A DNA stretch of 64,000 nt from contig NZ_JACLAW010000013.1 of the NCBI RefSeq assembly GCF_014230315.1, positions 1-64,000 of the forward strand, in the 5' to 3' direction. Shown here in pieces: positions 1 through 8,867 of the stretch. The DNA is from Novosphingobium flavum (GTDB lineage Bacteria; Pseudomonadota; Alphaproteobacteria; Sphingomonadales; Sphingomonadaceae). The stretch's first letter is position 1. Each line of letters starts with the position of its first letter. The notes below the pieces were generated by a model, which did no database searches, was not told the origin of the DNA, and was given only the letters and a program-made list of their open reading frames with translations. Position numbers and translations under genes: made by a program.

Positions 1-410
1 CGACCGGGGCGGCCGACCGGTCCGGCGCGCGCGATGCGGGGGCCGGGACCGGGGCGGGCGGCGCGGGGACCGGGCCGGGCAGCGGCGGCGCGGGGAGCGG
101 TTCGGGCTCGGGCGGCGGCGCCAAGGCCGTGAAGATCGCAGGGGAGATCAATTCGGCGCGGGACTATCCGGCGGCCAGCCGCGACCTCAGGATCGGCGGC
201 AACGTGATCGTGGCCCTGACCGTGGGCACCGACGGGCGGGTGTCGGCCTGCCGGGTGGTGCGCGCCAGCCGCGACAGCGAGGCCGACGCGATCACCTGCC
301 GGCTCGCAACCGAGCGCTTCCGCTTTCGCCCGGCGAGCGACGGCGCGGGCAATCCGGTGGTTTCGGTCTATGGCTGGCAGCAGCGCTGGTTCTATCCGGG
401 CCAGCCGTGA
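1..410 (+). CDS. TonB-family protein, C-terminal part (5' end outside window)
   Basis: The reading frame is open from the first bases, so the gene starts upstream of the window. About 40 visible residues are Gly/Ala/Ser-rich linker. They are followed by a compact domain of about 90 residues that starts near base 129 and contains the segments GGNVIVALTVGTDGRVS and WYPGQP-like ending (RWFYPGQP). This beta-alpha-beta layout, with a 'V.V..dG.v..C.V..S' core, is typical of TonB/TolA C-terminal domains, which contact TonB-dependent outer-membrane receptors. The Gly-rich linker in place of the usual Pro-rich one is common in sphingomonad TonB-like proteins. A GTG at 129 could be called as a start, but the upstream frame looks coding and continuous, so a partial gene is preferred. 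Confidence 0.7.
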   Translation, partial: TGAADRSGARDAGAGTGAGGAGTGPGSGGAGSGSGSGGGAKAVKIAGEINSARDYPAASRDLRIGGNVIVALTVGTDGRVSACRVVRASRDSEADAITCRLATERFRFRPASDGAGNPVVSVYGWQQRWFYPGQP

Positions 411-576
411 TCACGCCATCCCGCAGGCGCGAAGGTTAACGCGGCGAATCGCGCGATCGGGCTAAATCTCTGCTTTGCGGCGGAAATGCGACCTTGCGAC
501 GAATGGTTAAGGGGCGCGGCTCGTCGCATTGCGGCGAAACCATTGCCGAAAAACGGCGTTGGAGTGGGCATGCACC

Positions 577-3027
577 ATGCAGCCATATCCAGGACGCCTG
601 CCGATGGACCCCGTTGAGTTCCGACCATTCCTGCTTCGAGATCGCGAAGCTTCCCACCAGATCGTTTCCTTCTTCCCGCAGGGCCGCGAGGGCGCGGGCC
701 GCGCCGCCGTGACCGCGCCGCGCCGGGTGGCGCTGATCGGCACCTTCCCGCCGCGCAAGTGCGGGATCGCCACTTTCACCAGCGACGTGGCCGAGCAATT
801 CGCCCGCTTCAATCCGGGCATTGCGCTCGACGTCTATGCGCTCGACAATCCGCAGGCCGCGCCGGCAGACTATGTCGGCGGGGGCGGGGCCGGGGTGACC
901 GGACTGATCGAGCAGGACAGCGCCGAATCCTATGCCGTGACCGCACGGCGGATCAACGAGAGCGCGGTCGACGCGGTCTGGCTCCAGCACGAATATGGCA
1001 TCTTCGGCGGGCCGGACGGCGAGATGGTCTGCGATTTCGTCGACCGGCTGGCCGCGCCGCTGGTCCTCACCTTCCACACCGTGCTGTCCGGCCCGTCGCT
1101 CCGGCAGGAGGCGATCATGCGCCACCTCGTTACCCGTGCCTCGCGCATCATGGTGATGAGCGGGCAGGGGCGTGACCTGCTCGTATCGCGCTACCGCGCG
1201 CGGGCCGAACTGATCGAGGTGATCCCGCATGGCGCCCCGGACCGTCCGTTCGGGCGGAGCGAAACCTTCAAGGAGACCATGGGGCTGCCCGGCCGCAAGG
1301 TGCTGATGACTTTCGGCCTGCTCGGCCCCGGCAAGGGGCTGGAGCGTGTTATCGAGGCCCTGCCCGAAATCGTCGCTCGCCATCCCGAGGTGGTTTACCG
1401 GATCGTTGGCGCGACCCATCCCAACCTCATTGCCAGCGAGGGCGAATCCTACCGCGAAGGGCTGATGAGGCTGGCGAAGGAACTCGGCGTCGAGAACCAC
1501 GTGCTGTGGGACAACCGCTTTCTCGATACCCCCGAACTGCTCGACCAGCTCGAGGCCTGCGATATCTACCTGACGCCCTATCCGGGGCTGCAGCAGGCCA
1601 CTTCGGGCACGCTGTCCTATGCCGTGGCGCTGGGCAAGGCCGTGGTCTCCACCCCCTATGTCCATGCCCGCGAGCTGCTGGCCGGGGATGTTGGCGTGCT
1701 GATCGAGCCGGGCTCTTCGGCCGCGATCGCCGATGCCGTGGGCCGCCTGCTTGACGATCCCGCGCGGCTGGGCGCGATCCAGCGCCGCGCCTATGCCCGG
1801 GGGCGCGGCACGATCTGGCCGGAATTCGCCCGTGCCGGGGCCGCGCTGATCGGCCGCGCGCTGGCTCCGGCCGCGCGCGAGGTGCCGATCACTGCCACGC
1901 CGGGCCTCTCGGGCGTCTTTGCCATGAGCGATGCGACCGGCATGCTCCAGCACGCGATCGGCGTGGTGCCCGACCGGCGGCACGGCTATTGCCTTGACGA
2001 CAATGCCCGCGCGCTGATGTTGATGAACGTGGCTCAGGGCCTTTCACGCAGCGAGCGGATGGACTGGGCCATGACCTATGCCAGCTTCGTCCAGCACGCG
2101 TGGAACCCGGATCTTGGCCGGTTCCGCAACTTCATGAATTTCGACCGGACGTGGTGCGAGGACTGCGGCTCGGAAGACAGCAATGGCCGCGCGCTGTGGG
2201 CGCTGGGCCATACGGCCGAACTTTCGCCCGAGCCCGAGCTGCGGCGCTGGGCGGCGCGCTGGTTTGACGAGGTTTGCCCGATCTTCGCGGGCGTCGACTA
2301 TCCGCGCAGCGTGGCCTTCGCCCTGCTCGGCGCCGCGGCCATGCTGCGCGTCGATCCCGGTCATGCGGGGGCGCGCGGCCTTGCCGAGCGGGGCGGCGTC
2401 CTGCTCCATGCGCTGCTCGAGGCCTCGCGGCGGCCGGACTGGGGCTGGTTCGAGGCCATGCTCGGCTATGACAATCCGCGCCTGAGCCAGGCCCTGATCG
2501 AGGCGGGCATGGTCTGTGGGCGGGACGAATGGATCGCGGCCGGGATCGACACGCTCGGCTGGATCGCGGATCGGCAGACCGCCAGTGCCGGGCATTTTCG
2601 CCCGATCGGATCGGAAACCTTCGGCCGCCCGGGCGAGGCCCTGACCTTTGACCAGATGCCCTTCGACCAGCAGCCGCTCGAGGCGCAGGCGGCGATCGAG
2701 GCGGCGCGCAGCGCATGGGCCGCAAGGCCTGACCGGCGCTGGTCCGATCACGCCATGGCGGCGTGGCGCTGGTTCTTCGGCGCGAACGATCGCGGCGCGG
2801 TTCTGGCCGACCTTGCGACGGGGCGTTCCAGAGATGGGGTAACTCCCCGAGGTGCCAACGAAAATTGTGGCGCCGAGTCGATTCTCGCCTTTCAACTGGC
2901 GCACCATTCCATGCTAGCCCTGTGGAATGCCGCCACCCATGCGGCAGACAGATCGGGAGATACCCTTGAGTCGGGACCGCGAAGCACCGCAGGGCAATCA
3001 GCCGCTCAGCCCCTTGCGCATCCTTGA
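577..3027 (+). CDS. Two-domain glycosyltransferase: GT4 (GT-B) domain plus C-terminal helical domain
   Basis: 816 residues from an ATG at 577 that has a GGAGTGGG ribosome binding site 8 bp upstream; a further ATG at 604 is possible. Residues about 50-430 form a GT-B glycosyltransferase of family GT4: an N-terminal Rossmann start (RRVALIGTFPPRKCG), and a donor-binding half with LTPYPGLQQATSGTLSYA and STPYVHARELL. Residues about 440-800 form a separate helix-rich domain with conserved-looking acidic/aromatic motifs (CLDDNARALML near 471, EDSNGRALWALG near 525, GANENCGAESILAF near 760), resembling an (alpha/alpha)6-barrel. It is the first gene of a tight operon with a GH130 protein, manC and manA, so GDP-mannose is the likely donor and a mannoside the likely product. 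The 3' end overlaps the next gene by 62 bp. The role of the C-terminal domain is not known to me; the GT4 call is firm and the substrate is inference. Confidence 0.85.
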   Translation: MQPYPGRLPMDPVEFRPFLLRDREASHQIVSFFPQGREGAGRAAVTAPRRVALIGTFPPRKCGIATFTSDVAEQFARFNPGIALDVYALDNPQAAPADYVGGGGAGVTGLIEQDSAESYAVTARRINESAVDAVWLQHEYGIFGGPDGEMVCDFVDRLAAPLVLTFHTVLSGPSLRQEAIMRHLVTRASRIMVMSGQGRDLLVSRYRARAELIEVIPHGAPDRPFGRSETFKETMGLPGRKVLMTFGLLGPGKGLERVIEALPEIVARHPEVVYRIVGATHPNLIASEGESYREGLMRLAKELGVENHVLWDNRFLDTPELLDQLEACDIYLTPYPGLQQATSGTLSYAVALGKAVVSTPYVHARELLAGDVGVLIEPGSSAAIADAVGRLLDDPARLGAIQRRAYARGRGTIWPEFARAGAALIGRALAPAAREVPITATPGLSGVFAMSDATGMLQHAIGVVPDRRHGYCLDDNARALMLMNVAQGLSRSERMDWAMTYASFVQHAWNPDLGRFRNFMNFDRTWCEDCGSEDSNGRALWALGHTAELSPEPELRRWAARWFDEVCPIFAGVDYPRSVAFALLGAAAMLRVDPGHAGARGLAERGGVLLHALLEASRRPDWGWFEAMLGYDNPRLSQALIEAGMVCGRDEWIAAGIDTLGWIADRQTASAGHFRPIGSETFGRPGEALTFDQMPFDQQPLEAQAAIEAARSAWAARPDRRWSDHAMAAWRWFFGANDRGAVLADLATGRSRDGVTPRGANENCGAESILAFQLAHHSMLALWNAATHAADRSGDTLESGPRSTAGQSAAQPLAHP

Positions 3028-4291
3028 TGCGCGCCTTCACGCCGATCCGTCGCGGGTGGTGCTGCGCCCGTTCCACCTGGGCTGGCAATCCAACACGGCG
3101 CAGGGCGACCGCGCGCAGCGGCTGGTGGAGGACATCGCGGGGCTCAGCGAGCGGGCGGCGAGCGCCGAATATCGGCGCGTTCTGGCCGACTTCAAGGAAC
3201 GCCACTGGCAGACCGAGCAGATGTTCGAGACCCGTTACGGCGAGGTCGAGGCCGCGCTCGGCCTTGATCCGGCGCGCTTTTCGCGCTCGCGCAAGCGGTT
3301 GATCGGGGCCTATTTCTGCCACGAATATACCTATGCCGCCGCCGCGCTGATGAACCCTTCGATCGTGCCGCACCCTGACCAGTCGGGCATGGCGGGCGGA
3401 GCCATGCGTTTCATCATGTCCTTGCGGGCCGTGGGCGAGGGGCACATCTCCTCGGTCGCCTTCCGCGAGGGCATCGCCGAGACCGACGGCAGTTTCAGCC
3501 TCTGGCCGCAGAGCGCCTTCGCCACCTCGGTCGAGCTGGACAACGTCGACATGGCCTGCGCGGACTGCGCGGTCTCGGTCCACCGCCACGAGGAATCTAG
3601 CCTGTCCAACACGGTGATCTTCCCGATCACCGAGCAGCAGCGCGGGGGGCTGGAAGACCTGCGGCTGGTGCGCTTCGAGCATGAGGACGGCGACTATGAG
3701 TGGGTCGGGACCTATACCGCCTATTCGGGCCGCTCGATCCGCTCGGAACTGCTGCGCACGCGCGACTTCAAGCATTTCGTGCTCGAGCCGATCCGGGGCA
3801 TCGCCGGGCGCAACAAGGGCATGGCCCTGTTTCCGCAGAAGATCGGCGGCGAATGCCGGATGATCGGGCGGCAGGACGGCAAGAACCTGTTCATGCTGCG
3901 ATCCAGCGACCTTGCCCATTGGGATGCCGACGGCGAATTGCTGATGGAGCCGAAGTTCCCGTGGGAATTCATCCAGATCGGCAATTGCGGCAGCCCGGTG
4001 CTGACCGATGCCGGCTGGCTGCTGATTACCCACGGGGTGGGGGCCATGCGCAAATATGCGCTGGGCGCGGCGCTGCTCGACCGTGACGATCCCTCGAAGG
4101 TGATCGGCCGCACGCCCGAGCCGATCCTGACCGCGATCGATGCCGACCGTGCGGGCTACGTTCCCAATGTCGTCTACACCTGCGGCGTCTTGCAGGTTGG
4201 CGAACACCTGCTGGTGCCCTACGGGATTTCCGATAGCGCGGTCGGTTTCGCCTCGACCACGGTCGCGGAATTGGTAGCACTTATGGTGTAA
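2966..4291 (+). CDS. Glycoside hydrolase family 130-like protein (mannoside phosphorylase/hydrolase)
   Basis: 441 residues if translation starts at TTG 2966, which has a GGGAGA ribosome binding site at 2955-2960. An in-frame ATG at 2927 lacks one and would lie deeper inside the upstream gene. The protein has the five-bladed propeller look of GH130, with repeated segments such as GVGAMRKYALGAALLD, YVPNVVYTCG and LVPYGISDSAVGFA near the C-terminus, plus a helical N-terminal extension (about residues 40-110) seen in larger GH130 members. Characterised GH130 enzymes phosphorolyse or hydrolyse beta-mannosides (beta-1,4-mannosyl-glucose, beta-1,4- and beta-1,2-mannooligosaccharides). No signal peptide is visible, which suggests cytosolic phosphorolysis. 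Its overlap with a mannosyltransferase-like gene and the following manC-manA suggest a cycle in which mannose units are added and recovered. Family call good; reaction and linkage unknown. Confidence 0.8.
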   Translation: MSRDREAPQGNQPLSPLRILDARLHADPSRVVLRPFHLGWQSNTAQGDRAQRLVEDIAGLSERAASAEYRRVLADFKERHWQTEQMFETRYGEVEAALGLDPARFSRSRKRLIGAYFCHEYTYAAAALMNPSIVPHPDQSGMAGGAMRFIMSLRAVGEGHISSVAFREGIAETDGSFSLWPQSAFATSVELDNVDMACADCAVSVHRHEESSLSNTVIFPITEQQRGGLEDLRLVRFEHEDGDYEWVGTYTAYSGRSIRSELLRTRDFKHFVLEPIRGIAGRNKGMALFPQKIGGECRMIGRQDGKNLFMLRSSDLAHWDADGELLMEPKFPWEFIQIGNCGSPVLTDAGWLLITHGVGAMRKYALGAALLDRDDPSKVIGRTPEPILTAIDADRAGYVPNVVYTCGVLQVGEHLLVPYGISDSAVGFASTTVAELVALMV

Positions 4292-4331
4292 TCGCCGGAA
4301 ACGGGAAACAATGGCAGGATGCCGGGGCGCT

Positions 4332-4352
4332 GGGGCCCCCGCGCGGGGGGCC
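4332..4352 (+). other. GC hairpin in the GH130-manC spacer
   Basis: A GGCCCCC arm, a GCGC loop and a GGGGGGCC arm lie between the GH130 stop and the manC start. There is no T-run after it, so it is not a convincing terminator. It could stabilise or process the operon mRNA, or be chance in a GC-rich spacer. Confidence 0.3.
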
Positions 4353-4370
4353 GATCTAGACGGGACTTCA

Positions 4371-5411
4371 ATGACGCAGATTACTCCGGTCATCCTTTGC
4401 GGCGGCAGCGGCACGCGGCTCTGGCCGCGCAGCCGGGCGGAAAAGCCCAAGCCGTTCCTGCCGCTGGTGGGTGACAATACGCTGTTCGAGGCGACCGTGC
4501 TGCGCTGCGCCGACGCCGGCCGTTTCGCCCCGCCGCTGGTGGTGACCGGGGACAAGCATCTCGCTCATGTCGAGAGCCAGCTGGCCGCCGCGCCCGGCGC
4601 CGAGGTGATCGTCGAGCCTTCGGCGCGCAATACCGCCGCCGCGATCGCGCTGGCCGCGCTGCGTCTTTCGCCCGGCGCCATCATGCTGGTCTGCCCGAGC
4701 GACCACTACATCGCCGATTGCGGGGCCTTTGTGGCGGCGGCCGAGGCGGCTGCGGCGCTGGCGGCGGAGGACTGGCTGGTCTCCTTCGGGATTGAGGCCA
4801 AGACCCCGGAAACCGGCTTTGGCTATCTGAAGCGCGGCGCCGCGATCAGCGCGGGGCCGGGGGCGCAGGTGGCCCGGTTCGTCGAAAAGCCGGATCTGGC
4901 GCGGGCCGAGCAGTTTCTCGCCTCGGGCGAATATGCCTGGAATGGCGGCATCTTCGCCTTCCGCGCGGGGTTTTTCCTGGCCGAGCTGGAGCGGCACCGG
5001 CCCGACATCGCCGAGGCCGCGCGGCAGGCCGTGGCGCTGGGGCGCGAGGAGGGCAAGCGGTTCCATCCCGATGCCGCCGCCTTTGCCGCCATCCGCAGCG
5101 AGAGCGTGGACTACGCGGTGATGGAAAACACCGACCGCGCGGCCATGGTCCCGGCCGACATGGGCTGGTCCGACATCGGCAACTGGGAAGCGCTGCACGC
5201 CGCCCGGGCGCAGGATGCGGCGGGCAACCATGTCTCCGGTCCGGCGGAACTGGTCGATTGCCGCAACGTTCTGGTGGATAGCGACGGGCCGCGGGTCTCG
5301 GTCATCGGCCTCGAGAACGTGATGATCGTGGTCGACAATGGCGAGATCCTGGTGACGAGCGCTGCCGGCGCGCAGAAGGTCGGCAAGCTCGACGGCGCCG
5401 TGAACCAGTAA
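4371..5411 (+). CDS. manC: Mannose-1-phosphate guanylyltransferase (GDP-mannose pyrophosphorylase)
   Basis: 346 residues from ATG 4371. It makes GDP-mannose from mannose-1-phosphate and GTP. The nucleotidyltransferase signature is intact: GGSGTRLWPRSRAEKPK at residues about 9-25, followed by PSDHY around residue 105 and FVEKPD around 170. The length fits the monofunctional enzyme; the extra C-terminal isomerase domain of bifunctional AlgA/ManC proteins is absent, and a separate manA gene follows 36 bp downstream. It is the third gene of the mannose operon and would supply the donor for the GT4 enzyme encoded upstream. Confidence 0.93.
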   Translation: MTQITPVILCGGSGTRLWPRSRAEKPKPFLPLVGDNTLFEATVLRCADAGRFAPPLVVTGDKHLAHVESQLAAAPGAEVIVEPSARNTAAAIALAALRLSPGAIMLVCPSDHYIADCGAFVAAAEAAAALAAEDWLVSFGIEAKTPETGFGYLKRGAAISAGPGAQVARFVEKPDLARAEQFLASGEYAWNGGIFAFRAGFFLAELERHRPDIAEAARQAVALGREEGKRFHPDAAAFAAIRSESVDYAVMENTDRAAMVPADMGWSDIGNWEALHAARAQDAAGNHVSGPAELVDCRNVLVDSDGPRVSVIGLENVMIVVDNGEILVTSAAGAQKVGKLDGAVNQ

Positions 5412-5447
5412 GGCGCCCTGCGCCTGCAAACGAGCGAGACTGACCCG

Positions 5448-6257
5448 GTGAACCCGATCCTGCCAACCCGCAGCGTGGCCAAGCCCTGGGGCAGGGACGT
5501 CCTGCCGCCGCCGTTCGAGGCACCGGCCGGCGAGCGGATCGGCGAGATCTGGTTCGAGCCGCCCGAGCTGCTCCCCGGCCTGCTGGTGAAGTACATCTTC
5601 GCCAGCGAGGCCCTGTCGGTGCAGGTCCATCCCTCCGACGCGCAGACCGAGGCCATGGGGCTGGGCCATCAGGGCAAGGAGGAATGCTGGCTGGTGATCG
5701 CCGCCGAGCCCGGCGCGGTGCTGGGGATCGGTTTTCGTGAGGAAGTGTCGGGCGAGCAGATGCGCGCCGCCGCGCTGGACGGCTCGATCGAAGAGCTGAT
5801 GGCCTGGCATCCGGTGAAGGCGGGGGACTTCTTCTACATTCCGGCGAACACGGTCCACGCGATCGGCGCCGGGGTCAGCCTGATCGAGGTTCAGCAGAAC
5901 AGCGACATCACTTACCGCCTTTATGACTATGGCCGCCCGCGCGAGTTGCATCTGGATGCGGGGATCGCGGTGGCCAAGGGCGAGGTCTATGCGCCGAAGT
6001 GGCACCGCCCGGTCGAGGTGCGGGGCGAGGACACGCTGGTTTCAGGCCCTTTGTTCCGGCTCGACCGGATCGACGGCCCCCCGAGCGAGGCCCTGCGGCT
6101 GGACTATGCCGGGCACCCGCTGCTGGTGATCCCGCGCGAGATCGGCGTTTCGGTGGGCGGCATCGACGTGGCCGTGGGCGAATGCGCCATCGCGCGCGAC
6201 ATCGACGAAGTGGCGGTGCAGGGCGGGGCGCTGGCCCTGATCACGCGGCCGCTTTAG
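5448..6257 (+). CDS. manA: Class I mannose-6-phosphate isomerase
   Basis: 269 residues from GTG 5448. It interconverts fructose-6-phosphate and mannose-6-phosphate and feeds GDP-mannose synthesis. Cupin metal-site motifs of type I phosphomannose isomerases are visible: LSVQVHPSD (Gln/His), KEECW (Glu) and NTVHAIG (His). The short length is that of the bacterial YvyI/GutQ-like class I proteins rather than the roughly 390-residue E. coli enzyme. It is the last gene of the mannose operon and ends 7 bp before the convergent bphP stop. A phosphomannomutase, needed to link its product to manC, is not in the window. Confidence 0.9.
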   Translation: MNPILPTRSVAKPWGRDVLPPPFEAPAGERIGEIWFEPPELLPGLLVKYIFASEALSVQVHPSDAQTEAMGLGHQGKEECWLVIAAEPGAVLGIGFREEVSGEQMRAAALDGSIEELMAWHPVKAGDFFYIPANTVHAIGAGVSLIEVQQNSDITYRLYDYGRPRELHLDAGIAVAKGEVYAPKWHRPVEVRGEDTLVSGPLFRLDRIDGPPSEALRLDYAGHPLLVIPREIGVSVGGIDVAVGECAIARDIDEVAVQGGALALITRPL

Positions 6258-6263
6258 GGACTC

Positions 6264-8867
6264 TCAGCCGACGCCCTGCGCGGTCTGCCCAACTTCGGCC
6301 AGCAGGGCCGAGAGGTCGTCCGACGAATAGGGTTTCTTGAGCACGGCGACGTGCGACACTTCGGAAATGCGGTTGATCGCATCGCCGTAGCCGGTGGCGA
6401 AGGCGATCGGCACACCGGTTTCGGCGAGGCGTTGAGCGAGGCCGAGGCTGGTCTCGCTGCCGAGGTTGAAGTCGAGGATGGCGAGGTCGTAGGCCTCTTT
6501 TCCGGCCGCCGCTTCGGCCGCGGCGACCGAGCCGACCGCGAGGACGTGTTCGACCCCGAGGTCGCGCAGAAACTCCTCGGTATCCATGGCGATGATCATG
6601 TTGTCCTCGACCACGAGGACCCGCCGGACGGCGGCCGGGCGTTCGGCCGGGGCGGCGGGGGCGGGCCGCATGGCGGCGCGCTGGTCATGCCGGGGCGGGC
6701 GTGAGACGCCGCCGGGCGCTTTCTGGGCGATCACGTAATGGGCCGGGATGATGAAGCGGGCAACCAGTCCGTCCAGCCGGTAGTCCAGCTCGGCCGCGCC
6801 TTTCAGCTCGTAGGGGATCGAACGCTCGATGATGGTCGAGCCGAAGCCGCGCCGCCGGGGCGGCTGGACGGCTGGGCCGCCGACCTCGCGCCAGTTCATC
6901 GACAGGTCGCCGAACTCGCCGAGTTCGAGATCGACAGCGACATGGCCCGAACGGTCGCACAGGCTGCCGTACTTGGCCGAATTGGTCATCAGTTCGTGGA
7001 TGACGAGGGCGAGGACGGTATAGGCTTCGGGCAGGATCAGCACGTCTGGTCCGGTGACGCGCACCCGCTGTTCCTTGCCGGAAAGGTAGGCGTCGCTCTC
7101 TACCGCGATCAGCTGGCGCAGCGAGGCCGGGTTCCAGTTCTCGCTGGTGATCGCATCGTGAGCGAGCGCCAGCGCCCGGATGCGGCCGCCGATGATATTG
7201 GCGAAGCTTTCGATATCGGCGGCATCGTGGCGCGACTGGCCGATCAGGCCCCGGATCAGGGTGAGGATGTTGCGCACCCGGTGATTGAGCTCGGCGATCA
7301 GCAGGTCCTGCTTCTGCTGGGCGGCGGCGCGCTCGGCATTGGCTTGGTCGGCGAGGCGGAGCAGGACTTCGAGCAGCGTGATGCGCAGCATCTCGGCAAG
7401 CTGGATCTCGTCCTCCGACCACGGCTCGCACTTGCCCTCGACCACCTGCTTCCACGCGGCGAAGCTCTTGCGCGGGGTCAGCCGCTCGCCATGGGGGCCA
7501 TAGGTGGTGATCTTCTCGGGCTTGCCCGCCCAGGTCACGGTCTGGGCCAGTGGGCGGCGCCAGAGCACGACATAGTCGCGCGGGCGGCGCGAGACGGGGA
7601 TGACGAGGGCGCCGGCGGCGCGCTCGGCAAAGGCCTCGGCCGCCGGAATGCGGCGGGGCAGTTCGCTCTCGGCGATCACCGAATTGGCGGCGGCGGCATT
7701 GAGCAGGGGCACCAGCGCGCGGAACTGCTCCTCGCTGGGGGCGAAGCCGCGGCAGGTGTAGCGCCCGGCGATGAAGGCGCTGGCCCCGTCATGCGGCACC
7801 AGCGGGCCGATCGCCTCGGTGATCATCGGCAGGTTGTCGTTGAGGTCGCCCTGATCGGCCAGCTGGACCATGACCCGGTTGTGCATCTGCTTGCCGCGTT
7901 CGGCGAGGTCACGGCTGGCATCGCCGATCCGCTGGTCGAGCAGCAGGGCGAAGAGCTGGGCGAAGAGCTCGGCCGAAGTGCGCAGCGAGAAGGGCAGGAT
8001 GACCGGCGCATAGTGGTGGCAGGCAAACAGCCCCCACAGCTTGCCGCGCACCACGATAGAGATCGACAGAGAGGCCTCGACCCCCATGTTGCGCAGGTAT
8101 TCGAGGTGGATCGGGGAGACCGCGCGCAGGGTCGAGAGGCTGAGGTCGACCGGCTCGGTGCCGAAGCCGACCGGCGGTTCGAGCGGCACGGGGGCCGCGT
8201 TCACGTTGCCGATGATGCGCAGCAGGTTGGTGAGATAGAGCAGGCGGGCCTGGCGAGGGATGTCGGTCGCGGGATAGCGCAGGCCGAGGAAGGATTCCTG
8301 CCCCTGCTCGATCATCTCGGCGATCACCTCGCCGGTATCGTCGGGGTGGAACTTGTAGACCATCACCCGCGACAGGCCGAGCAGCCCGCCCAGCGCGGCG
8401 GTGGCTTCCTGGCACAGCGTCTTCACGTCCTGCACCTGTTCGAGCCGGGCCATCATCGGGCGCAGCGCATTGAGGCTGAAGGTGTGAACGTGGGCATCGT
8501 GGCGTTCGGCCTCGATGATTACGAGGCGGCCGCTGATGTGGATCGCCACGTCGAACAGGGGGCCCGAGCCGACGAGGTCGATGCCGAACAGGCGCTGGAT
8601 CGAGTGGTTGTCGGGCAAGGCGCGCAGGGCGGCGCGCAGGGCTTCGAGCGCGGCGGGGGTGAAATGGTCGCGCAGCGAATCGCCCGGCTGGATCGGCGCG
8701 GCGAGGCCGAGGAATTCGGCGTGGTTGCGGCTGAAGGTAGCGACCAGCCAGTCCGAATTGACCGCGATCAGCGCGCCGAACGGCTGGATCGAGCCGGGGA
8801 TGTGGATCGGCTCGCGGTCGCAGTTGGTCAGGTCGACGCCTTCGCCGGGCTGAAGGGACGGGCTCAT
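6264..8867 (-). CDS. bphP: Bacteriophytochrome with HWE histidine kinase and C-terminal receiver domain
   Basis: 867 residues; a red/far-red photosensor. The PAS domain carries the biliverdin-attachment Cys16 (DLTNCDREPIHIPG). The GAF domain has RYPATDIPRQ (199-206; usual form PASDIP), SPIHLEYLRNMGV (251-263) and FACHHY. The PHY domain has the tongue motif TPRKSFAAW (464-472). The kinase is of the HWE class: phospho-acceptor His529 (ELNHRVRNI), LVIHELMTNSAKYG with the diagnostic His624, and WRE at 659-661. A receiver domain fused at the C-terminus (about 748-860) has the phospho-acceptor Asp799 (ILDFNLG) and a C-terminal KKPY. The start overlaps the bphO stop by 4 bp (ATGA), so chromophore synthesis and apoprotein are co-translated. 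The hybrid layout resembles Agrobacterium BphP2-type proteins. No separate response regulator is in the window. Confidence 0.95.
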   Translation of the reverse strand: MSPSLQPGEGVDLTNCDREPIHIPGSIQPFGALIAVNSDWLVATFSRNHAEFLGLAAPIQPGDSLRDHFTPAALEALRAALRALPDNHSIQRLFGIDLVGSGPLFDVAIHISGRLVIIEAERHDAHVHTFSLNALRPMMARLEQVQDVKTLCQEATAALGGLLGLSRVMVYKFHPDDTGEVIAEMIEQGQESFLGLRYPATDIPRQARLLYLTNLLRIIGNVNAAPVPLEPPVGFGTEPVDLSLSTLRAVSPIHLEYLRNMGVEASLSISIVVRGKLWGLFACHHYAPVILPFSLRTSAELFAQLFALLLDQRIGDASRDLAERGKQMHNRVMVQLADQGDLNDNLPMITEAIGPLVPHDGASAFIAGRYTCRGFAPSEEQFRALVPLLNAAAANSVIAESELPRRIPAAEAFAERAAGALVIPVSRRPRDYVVLWRRPLAQTVTWAGKPEKITTYGPHGERLTPRKSFAAWKQVVEGKCEPWSEDEIQLAEMLRITLLEVLLRLADQANAERAAAQQKQDLLIAELNHRVRNILTLIRGLIGQSRHDAADIESFANIIGGRIRALALAHDAITSENWNPASLRQLIAVESDAYLSGKEQRVRVTGPDVLILPEAYTVLALVIHELMTNSAKYGSLCDRSGHVAVDLELGEFGDLSMNWREVGGPAVQPPRRRGFGSTIIERSIPYELKGAAELDYRLDGLVARFIIPAHYVIAQKAPGGVSRPPRHDQRAAMRPAPAAPAERPAAVRRVLVVEDNMIIAMDTEEFLRDLGVEHVLAVGSVAAAEAAAGKEAYDLAILDFNLGSETSLGLAQRLAETGVPIAFATGYGDAINRISEVSHVAVLKKPYSSDDLSALLAEVGQTAQGVG

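Noticed and set aside
436..1983. Long antisense open frame opposite the GT4 gene
   Set aside because: GC-rich shadow frame; Arg/Gly/His-rich without domain pattern; the opposite strand has a clear glycosyltransferase.
4332..4352. Terminator between GH130 and manC
   Set aside because: The hairpin has no T-run and lies inside a same-direction operon; kept only as a hairpin.
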